A stretch of 64,000 bases of DNA. It comes from Chromobotia macracanthus. Taxonomy: Eukaryota > Chordata > Actinopteri > Cypriniformes > Botiidae. The position numbers were made by a program, and so were the translations under genes. The stretch is from contig JAZGTH010000041.1 of NCBI GenBank assembly GCA_036877525.1, positions 2,758,001-2,822,000 of the forward strand, written 5' to 3'. Below are positions 55,440 through 64,000 of this stretch, piece after piece; position 1 is the stretch's first letter; the number at the start of each line of letters is the position of its first letter. Under the pieces are notes generated by a model. It was not told the origin of the DNA. It was given only the letters and a program-made list of their open reading frames with translations, and did no database searches.

Positions 55440-57440
55440 CATTTACAGATCAAATCTTTATTGTCCCTGCTCTGAGAAACACTGAAACAGCTATAACGTG
55501 TCTTTGAAAATGTATCACAACCATATTAACATGATCTGAGACAATGTCTTCAGGAATGCCAAAATTACGAAAGATATGTAGAAACAATAACTCAGTGGTA
55601 TCAAAGGAGGTAGAAAGAACTATGAGGGGGATAAGTTTACAGGCTTTGGAGAAGCGGCCGACTACTACTAGGATACAGGTGTGGGAGTCTGAGTTGGGGA
55701 GATCAGTGACGAAGTCGACTCTGATGTGGCCTTTGTGGTATGGAAAGAGGAACCAGTGGGAAGTTGATGTGGTGTACTGGAGATGGCACAGGCTGAGCAA
55801 CTTCTGACGTACTGGGAGACATCACAGGCCATATTGGGCCACCAGTACCAATCTGGAAGGAGCGAGAGAGGTTGGCTGCCTGGGTATCCAGAGCACGGAG
55901 AAGCATGGAGTGAGCCCAGAAGGTTTAAACGGAGGGAGGTGGGTAGGTTTTACCTTCTGGGCTCACTCCATGCCTCTCTCTGCATGGAGTGAGGAGCAGG
56001 TTTAGTTTGGGTGGTGATACGGATTTGCTCGTCCAGATCCCACTGAATGGGACGTAGTACAATGGCTGTAGGGAGGATGGGTTCCAGTGGAGATGGACTG
56101 TTGGGTTGGTGAATACGGGAAAGAAAATTTGCTCTGACATTCTTGGTTCAGGACAGTATGTTATACTGAACTGGAATCTGGTGAAGAAGAGGGCACAACA
56201 GGCTTGGCGTTGGTTTAGTCTCTTAGCATTTTAAATGTGTTCCAGTTTCTTGTGATCGGTTACAACTGTGAAGAAATGTTAAGCCCCCTTCCAGCCAGTG
56301 TCTCCATTTTTCTAGAATCAATAGTTTCCCAGTGTCATAGTTCTGCTCTGCTGGGTGAGCTTCTTGGAGTGGTAAGCACAGGTATGGTGGAGTGGAGACT
56401 CTCCATGGTATTGGGATAACACCGCTCGTCACACACCCTGAGCTGAGGATCAGGGTGTGTGAGGATCGGAGCAGTCCAGAAGACATGATGGAGTTCTTCA
56501 AATGATTTGAGGGCTTTGGGGTTCCAGGACAGAGACTTGGGGTGTTTACGGAGCAGGGATGTGAGAGGGGCTGTGAGAAGAGTAAAGTGATGAAGAATAA
56601 CCGCTGATAGAAATTAGAGAATCTTAAAAAACATTCTTAAACAGTTTGAGGTTAGGCCAATCACAGATAGCTTGTACTTTTCCTTGGTCCTGGACACGCT
56701 CGGGGCTGATAACATATCCAAGGAATCGGATGGTGGTCTTGTGGAACTCGCATTTCTCAAGTTTAACTATAAGTGATACTCTCTCAATTTCAGGAGAACC
56801 TCATCAACATGTCAGCGATGTTTGGCCAGGTTTTGGGAGTAGATATCATCGGGATATAGTAGGATATTGTCAATATACATGATCACGAAGTGATGGAGGA
56901 ACTCCTGGAACACCTTGTTCATGAATCTCTGTGAGACAGATGGGGAGTTAGAAAGGCCATAGGGTATGAACTGATACTCATAGTGGCCTGAGGGTGTAAT
57001 GAAAGCCATCTTCCACTTATTTCCTTCTCGGTTACGAACGAGGTTGTACGTGCTTCACAGGTCCAACTAGGAAAAAATGCGAGCTCCACAAGTTCCTGGA
57101 GGGCAACCAGGACCAGTGCAAGTAGATAGAGGAACTTTGTGACTTTTTGTGAAAAGTTTGTGAATTTAGGATATGATAATCAATACAGGGCCTCAAGCCT
57201 CAATCCTTTTTACCCACAAAGAAAAACTTGCCAGAGAGCCAGCCAGAGAGGTGAATGGGCAGATGAACTATTAATTAAGATCCTCCTTTATATACTCCTC
57301 CATGGCCTTGTTTTCCAGGATAGACAAAGGATATACTATACCCTTCGGTAGTTTGGCAGTCTTCATGACCCAGTCTATGGCCAGCAGGAAAAGAAACAGC
57401 GACAGCAGGCAACCTTGTTGGACTCCAGTCCTCAGATCAT
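55440..57440 (-). mobile_element. Gypsy pol fragment: RT, RNase H, integrase
   Basis: Minus-strand pieces in pol order: polymerase (MAFITPSGHYEYQFIPYGLS, FVIMYIDNILLYPDD, 56812-57009), RNase H region (LEKWRHWLEGG, about 56260), and integrase (HIRVDFVTDLP, VVGRFSKACKLIPL, FGIPEDIVSD, 55450-55800). The polymerase active site is YIDN rather than YIDD. Several frameshifts. Confidence 0.8.
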
Positions 57441-57479
57441 AGTTTTCAGAGAGCTATCCTCTGCAGACTATTTTGCAGG

Positions 57480-57790
57480 TCATTCTCTTTTAAAGAACTC
57501 TTTTTCAGGAACACAACAGAGATCCAATCGTGGATTAACAGACTTTATTTCCGACAGAGATAATGTCAACTGATAACAGTCACTAAGACAGAGGATCAAC
57601 AGAAAATTGTGGTACTGCAGGATCCGGGGAGGGAGAGTGAGAGAGAGATGAACCAGAGAACAGCGATCTGTAACACAAGATGACGGAAAAAAAAACAGGG
57701 AAAAAACAGACAAGACTGGAGTCTCAAACAAGACAGGACTTGACTAGACGGGTCAGGTACGATCTGACGACAGACAGCAGACAAGAGAAT
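57480..57790 (-). mobile_element. probable LTR remnant upstream of the Gypsy pol fragment
   Basis: On the minus strand it has GGAAATAAAGTCTGTTAATC, polyadenylation-like text. Its place upstream of pol fits a 5' LTR with gag deleted. Ends not found. Confidence 0.4.
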
Positions 57791-58189
57791 AATATATATC
57801 CTTCCTTTCAGCAGATGGTACCTTTTCCTCTTCCCAGATCTACACAAATGGTATAATATAAGTTTGAATTTATTCAAAAAGTTAAAATTCGTGCAAAAAT
57901 ATGACAAGAGAGGGTTTGTTAAAAATAAAAATAACAGAAAATTACAACAAGGTTGTATTTGCTAAAAAATTGCTAAAAAAATTAAAATAATTATTCCAAA
58001 AATTGGGGCATTTTACAGAGTAATGAATTATTGAGAAATCCTCCAATGATAAATTAAAAAACAGTATAACCTTAGGGGACAAATTAGTACATAGATATTT
58101 ATCACCTACCTGTGAAAGATCTGGTTAGAGGATAAACATCTTAGAATTTTTGTATGTAACCACTTGAAAATAAAGGCGTTTCACTCTGA

Positions 58190-58500
58190 ACGAATTCCAT
58201 GGCTATTATAAAGTTTTATGCTAAAAGGTATAGTGCGTTGACTATTGTTTTGGTGTCTGCCTTCAGAGCTTCTGCAGGGATGTTGTCTGGTCCTGCTGTT
58301 TGATGGCTGGCTGTATTTCTTCTTTAGTTGATCTGCTGCAATTGTAATCAATTGCAGTTGATTTGCAAGCCGTTTCAGATGTATCTCTGGTGGTGACTGC
58401 AGCAAAGGCTGGTTTAGCAGTTGTTTAAAGTGCTCAACCCATGTCTGTAGTGGCCCATCCTTTCCACTTATTGGCTTTCCTTCCTTGTCTTTGACTGTTT
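58190..58500 (-). mobile_element. LINE fragment, polymerase N-terminal
   Basis: The minus strand gives STKEEIQPAIKQQDQTTSLQ, then KL, after ATTRDTSETACKSTAI, resembling the start of the polymerase domain of an RTE- or craft-like LINE. Frameshifted. Confidence 0.45.
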
Positions 58501-58956
58501 TTCTGGCTTTCTGGCTTAAAGTACAAGTAACAGCTGAACTGAGTGTTCATTACAGAGCGTCAGAGCAGGTTAAACATTGTCATTTTTAACATGACTGATT
58601 TTGTGCAAAAAACTTCCAACATTATAAACTATAGACCATAAGGAAAAGAATATTGCAATAATAAACGGAGAAGGAAAAAATGTAATAGTATATTATAAGT
58701 AATATTAATATTATAAAAGTAATAAGTAATATTATAAGATGTAAGAATTCCTCATGTTAAAGAGAAATCAGAAAACAGGGGTTGTGTAACTTACTAACTG
58801 TAACATACTATTCCAAAAGATGAGGCAAAGGATGTAAGTACAGATCTAGTACTTAATGAATCCAAATGTAAAAATATATTCCTTAAGTAAACTGGAAACA
58901 TGAAATAAGAACAAGGGCAAGACACAACACAAAACAGCATGAAATACAAATACTAA

Positions 58957-59142
58957 TCACTTTGTCACAAGAGCGATGTCAGTCGCTGTACACAGCTTTT
59001 GCAAAAACCCTGTTGATGCAAGAGCACCCATCATCCCAATGACAAAATCCAATGTCATGGGTAACAGTATCTCACGTGTTCTGTCTTTTCTTGGCACTTT
59101 TACCAGAATTGGCTCTGCTGATAATTTTAATCTGACTCCAAT
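58957..59142 (-). other. unidentified open segment, possible exon
   Basis: From an AG at about 59160 the minus strand reads ILVKVPRKDRTREILLPMTL, then DFVIGMMGALASTGFLQKL, and ends with a stop. It has a hydrophobic segment and unusually protein-like composition. Not recognised; could be old coding DNA or a repeat. Confidence 0.25.
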
Positions 59143-59779
59143 TAAGATTAGTCGTGGTTCCAATCTGATGCTGATTTCAATTTCACTATTTGTAAATTCT
59201 TATTCTCTTAGTTATTTGATCAATAGGGACCCAATGTCGCTCAGAGTCTCACACTGGCCAGTCTGATTTTAGTCAGAGGTTGTCAGGTAAACTAATAATA
59301 CTAACTCTGGCTGGCCCATGCTTGATCTGATCTAATAATAGTTATCTTAGTCAGGATCATGCAACTTTTCTTTTTACCTAGCCACCTTGATATGCACAGA
59401 TAAGACAAATAGTCATACATTCTATGGTCAATTCGAAATTGGGTCTGGTAAGGTGACCTGAAGGGGCACCCTGCTGGGATAGTTAATGCTACATAATCCT
59501 GAGAAATATCACCCTGTATATTGCACATGTACGTTAAGTGAACTCCACTGATCTAAACCTAGAGGGAAGGAGAAGAATGAGGGAAAGGGGGAAGGCAGAG
59601 GTGAATTCGGGGTATCTGTGCCACATGGGTGCAACATCTGGAGTGGATTCCTGCCTCTGCATGTAGCAGGCAATCCGTGACTGCAACATTCTAATGCGTA
59701 TGCTCTCACAGCATACACATTAAGCTTAGAAGAGTATTTTAAAATGATTAATAGTTTGTTGTTCTTTAGTAGGTGTATG

Positions 59780-60000
59780 AGATGCAGTTGTGGCCTAATC
59801 GTTAGAGAGTTGGACTTAACCCAAAGGTTGCAGGTTCAAATTCCCACTGCCAGCAGGAAACAACTGAGGTGCCCTTGAGCAAGGCACTTTTCACCCAGTT
59901 GCTTCCCAGGTGCTGCAGTGATAGCTGCCCACTGCTCTGTGTTTGTGTTCACCACTTGTAGTCGACTTGCAATAGTGAACCAACCCAGTCATCAGTTTGC
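59780..60000 (+). mobile_element. tRNA-derived SINE
   Basis: TGGCCTAATCGTTAGAGAG is an A box and GGTTCAAATTCC a B box, followed by TTGAGCAAGGCACTTTTCAC. Third copy of the 12105 family. Confidence 0.78.
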
Positions 60001-60139
60001 CTTTAACTAATCAGTGAGTTACTCTTGCGTATTAGTTCGTCCTAATTTCGTTCCTACATAGTTATCTATTAATAATAGACAGACTTATAAAGTGTCACCA
60101 AATTAAACATTTGAAGGCAGTATAAAGTCAAACACTCAC

Positions 60140-60266
60140 CCCACAGGTTCAGGACACAGTGACCTTTTAACAGAGCTGACAGCACCATAAACATCACTAG
60201 CCCTCCACAGGTAAGAAAAGAGAGACCGATAGCCTCTGCATTATTCAAAACTCTAAGTGGTACCAT
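60140..60266 (-). CDS. candidate first coding exon of a membrane protein
   Basis: ATG 60266 in good context (GAAATGG) starts MVPLRVLNNAEAIGLSFLTC, then GGLVMFMVLSALLKGH, a single membrane segment. It ends at a consensus GTGAGT donor, phase 1. No partner exon with the right phase was identified, so this may be spurious. Family not recognised. Confidence 0.35.
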
Positions 60267-60299
60267 TTCTGACACCTTTATCTAAAGTCTACTGCCACA

Positions 60300-63200
60300 C
60301 AGCTGAAGAAAATGCAAATCATATTTTCTCACTTCAGTTTTAATGTACCAGGGCCATAACTGCCATATAGTCACACCAGGCCCCACCTCCTCACAGTTTT
60401 GGTAGCATCACTCCTTCAGTTCCACTCAGTAATCACTCAGTGCCTTGTAAAAAATACACATATAAAATGCTATAAATAAATAAAACAATAAGAATATAAG
60501 ATAAACAATAAAACAAAGTACCAATGAGATTTCTGTATACATGTACACTTTTACATTCAAAATATTTTGTGGTTGAATTTTATGGGATAAAGATAAGTGA
60601 AAAAGAAAGGTAAAATGTGACAGTAAAATGGATGAACAGAGGTAAGGGATGATAAGAAATTCATTTTTGTCTCAGAAAATGCCTAATCAAATGTTTAAAA
60701 GTAAAGCAAATTGGCTACTACTATGAAAAAAAACCATTTAATATAAACTTTTCAATGATCGTTTTATTGATCATTACAGAAAGTCATAGCAGAAAGTCAT
60801 TAGGGCACAAATAATGGCACCATGCATTTTCTGTCTGAGAACAACCCTGCTGCAAGTTCTGTCGAATATGTACAGATACTCTTTTTAGATTTTGGATACA
60901 TTTCTGGTGTGCTCATTCACAGTGGGTTTGAAAGTTAAAGAATTTTAGAAAAAAAGGTTGACTTGTTCTTCACAGATTCCTGATGTCATCTTCTATACTA
61001 CTCAAAATCAAATAACGCAACGGGTTTTAAACCTGTACAATAAGAAAATGAAGACAGTCACCAACGTTTGATGTCATTAACGTGATTTATGTTTGCAGTG
61101 TTCATGGCTTGGATGCCAATGGAGTCTGTGAATATTACGTAATCTTGTGAGCACCTGCAACAATGTCAACTGCATGGAATCCTAAAAAGTCATACATTCA
61201 CATTTCAATACTCTATGTGCATTTACTTTAATGTAAACTACTGCCATATTCTATGATGAATACCTTGTTTCGATATTTCAATAATAACATTATTACTGTA
61301 GCTTTGCTATCAAAAGTCTTCATAATTTGTGGCGCAAACATCAAAATATGCTAAATCACAGGGCCTTTTTATGTCTCAAAGTTTTCAATCATAGTTAACT
61401 TATTTGAATATTTCTTTTATTATAACCTTTTGGTCAACATTTCTAAATACCTATTTTCTGAGGAGACCAAACTTATATAGGAGAAGAAAAAGTTCATAAA
61501 CAACAACCATTTTACTTTGGGTATGTTATTTACCTATTACTGGTAAACATCAGCCTGAATACATTCTGTGTACATCAACAATGCTTCTGTTAACACGGCA
61601 CGATTAAATCAGGTTTTAAGGTTTAAATAAGGTTTTCATGTTTCTGGATAAACTGTGATAGAGTTATATCAGTTATATGGTACATATATCACATCAAGGC
61701 AGTTTAATAGATAACTATCATATGCATTTTAGGCTGTGGAATGATTATCACATTTAATCACAGATTATAAATTTCTGTAGTAGTTGATTAGACCTGATGC
61801 AGGACATTTAATTTAAGACACTGACATGAGTTTGTCCTGGTTTAACATTGTAAGCTACATAACTGACATTGCTTTAATAGACTATGTTGTATTTATGTCA
61901 TGTATTTGTTGTATTGTAAAATCCGTTGTATTTTTTGTATTTATGTAATTAATTCAATCCAGATTCAATTTTTGTACAATGTTGCAAATAATTTAATTTA
62001 TGGATGGCAGGTGATGAATTAATTAGTCTTATCCTCAGCAGGCCACACAAAGCACAAAGTGAGAGGGTGATAACATGACCCTGGTGTTTTTGTTTGGGTC
62101 TCCAGGCCAGTGTTTTCTTTCGTAGACCTGCTTGAGTTACTGAGGTTTTCATTTGCCATTCATGAGAGGTGGACTGGTGATCGGGGTCAAGCAGGCTTCT
62201 CTGGGGTAATTTACAGGACGTGCTATAAGTCTTTTAGAGATTTTGCCATTATTGCTTATGAAGTCTTCTACTTGTTTTGGCACCAATTTATCAAATATCC
62301 TAAGTGTTTCTCTCTGTTTACTTGACTCATAAAAAGTAATAAGGTGACATGACATCTGCCCAGTAGTACTTGCTGAAAGAGGGGTAAATGATAGATTTTG
62401 CCATTTTATAGATAGTGCCATTATAGATTACAATTTACCAGTAAGACCTCAGGCTTCTGCTTGCTGTTGATATAAAATTGTTCTTTGCGTGGTTGGTGGT
62501 GTTGGGGGGTAAGATTGTGGTAATCATTTGGTATTATAAAGCTCTGTACTGTTGTCAAAACATTGCTCTATTTGTTTGAGAATCCTTCCCCAAACAGTGT
62601 CATTGGCTCAACCAATAGTGTGCATTTGCCTACTAATAAAACTTAATTTGGTTATAAATAAAATACATATTTAATTTTCAGAAACTCTTGACTTGGACAT
62701 AAACATTTCATGATGTAAACATTTCATATGATTGTTTCATATGCTGTGTCTAAATTACAAATTACAGCTCATGTCTGAGATCCCCTGTTACAGTTGTGTA
62801 AATGATAACATCTTATTATCGCCATAAATATTTATTCATGCATATTTGAACCCAGCCATCATATAAATGTTTTCACCTTCAAACAATGATCCACTTTTTA
62901 TGTAACTGACCTCAGTTGAATGAACCCTTTTACAATCAGTCACAGTACTTTCAAACAATTGCAGCCTACTTTTTGCAGTGCCATTCACTGCAACGCTGAT
63001 AAATAACTTAGTCTTCTCTGATTGAAATGCAATCCTTGATAGTGCATCTACAGCATTTAAGTGCTTCCAAAGTCAGTTAGATGGCACAGTATTAAGTGAC
63101 TAGCTATTAAAGGGAGTTGGAGTACTTGGCATGGTACTGTTAGCATAATTAAGTCCCCTTAATTAGAAAATTTATACCTCTTAAAAACTGATGAAGTGAA

Positions 63201-63745
63201 TGTAATAAACATAAAAGCTTTACTTTTAAGATCTGGTTCTCCCTTTTATGCTGAACTACAAATGATAGAGGCTCAGAGAAGTGACATCATGTTAATTCAG
63301 GCTAATTCCCCCAGCAAACAACCCTGTCTGAAATACACTTCTAATAACCAAGCATTTTACAGAGAATATGCACTGGCAAAATAAAACCCACAAAAGGAAA
63401 TCAGTATTCTCTATCAAAGTTTATAGTGTCTATAGACCTTTTTGTCAAGTGTCAAATGCAGGTAAGCATTTGATAAACAAATAAGCATAAACAGTTGTAG
63501 CAAAATGAACACATTTCCCAAATGCTCTCCCCATCTCACAAACAGATAGTGCTGCCTAAAATCCATGCGATTGGTAGATTAAACACTGGCTGGTTGAGAT
63601 TCTCAAAAAATAAATGAATTTCTTGATAGCACCACAGTGTATACTCTGTATGACATTGTTAAGTCTACTACATATATAAATTAAGCACCTTTGCAGTTTA
63701 ATATTTTATTTTACTGTTTATCAAAAAAATGCCACACATCATCAT
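60300..63745. other. intergenic, nothing recognised
   Basis: AT-rich. I found no exon, RNA gene or element with recognisable ends; scattered short frames have no similarity that I know. Confidence 0.4.
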
Positions 63746-63748
63746 ATC

Positions 63749-64000
63749 TGTTACAATGGAGGCTGCCACACCGCCTCCTCCAAACCACCAGAGGGAGCCG
63801 TCACCTGAATATTAGTTGCTCAATCAGACTACAACTCCCATAGGGCCTCTTACTCATGCACCTGTTTGTATTCACTATATAAGCCTCATGTTTACTCTTG
63901 CTCATTGTGAAGTCTTGTTTTGCCATGGCTAACATTTCTGAGCATTCTACCCTGTTATTGGATTACCCGTTGTTACCTTTGGATATAAACTGTCGGGTCT
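63749..64000 (+). mobile_element. LTR, cut by the window edge
   Basis: Starts TGTTACAATGGAGGCTGCC and is closely similar, in the direct orientation, to the inverted LTR at 25399-25913 (GACTACAACTCC, CACTATATAA, GTGAAGTCTTGTTTTGCC). Whether it is solo or starts a full element cannot be seen. Confidence 0.85.

Overview
The window is vertebrate, almost certainly teleost fish, DNA: two intron-containing genes with GT/AG junctions sit in AT-rich sequence crowded with fish-type transposable elements (L2-like and jockey-like LINEs, tRNA-derived SINEs, Tc1/mariner, PIF/Harbinger, Gypsy and DIRS-like retroelements). There are no operons, ribosome binding sites, CRISPR arrays or prokaryotic genes. The species cannot be fixed from the sequence.

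Region 1 (1 to about 18.3 kb) is a multicopper ferroxidase gene on the minus strand, best read as hephaestin-like 1 (hephl1, zyklopen). Seventeen coding exons can be followed from the signal peptide at about 17.97 kb to the start of domain 6 at about 1.11 kb. They join in frame into 1008 codons. The last exon or exons (the rest of domain 6 with the final copper-binding histidine cluster, and any membrane anchor) lie beyond the left edge.

Region 2 (18.3 to 35.8 kb) separates the two genes, which are transcribed away from each other. It is mostly nested mobile DNA: a Harbinger transposon split by a solo LTR, a Gypsy element containing an L2-like LINE and an inverted solo LTR, a jockey-like LINE with a SINE in its tail, DIRS-like gag and recombinase fragments, and a solo LTR with an internal minisatellite.

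Region 3 (35.86 to 46.42 kb, plus strand) is sh3bgr, the SH3-domain-binding glutamic-acid-rich protein. Twelve coding exons give a 234-residue product. The first three encode the thioredoxin-like domain, and the others encode an acidic tail from very small exons. Every junction is phase 0, so tail cassettes can be skipped without a frameshift.

Region 4 (46.5 to 64 kb) is again repeat-rich: Gypsy pol fragments on the minus strand, solo LTRs, a 514-bp TIR element and SINEs. Three open segments on the minus strand (about 47.1, 59.0 and 60.2 kb) might be exons of one or more unidentified membrane-protein genes; two of them have usable splice signals. A further LTR begins at 63.75 kb and runs off the right edge.

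The two recognised genes act separately: hephl1 is a secretory-pathway copper enzyme that oxidises ferrous iron, and sh3bgr encodes a cytosolic, muscle-associated small protein. Nothing here shows a novel multi-gene system. The most interesting points are the sh3bgr cassette exons, a small in-frame intron in hephl1, interferon-response-like motifs upstream of hephl1, the orphan exon candidates and the datable nested insertions.
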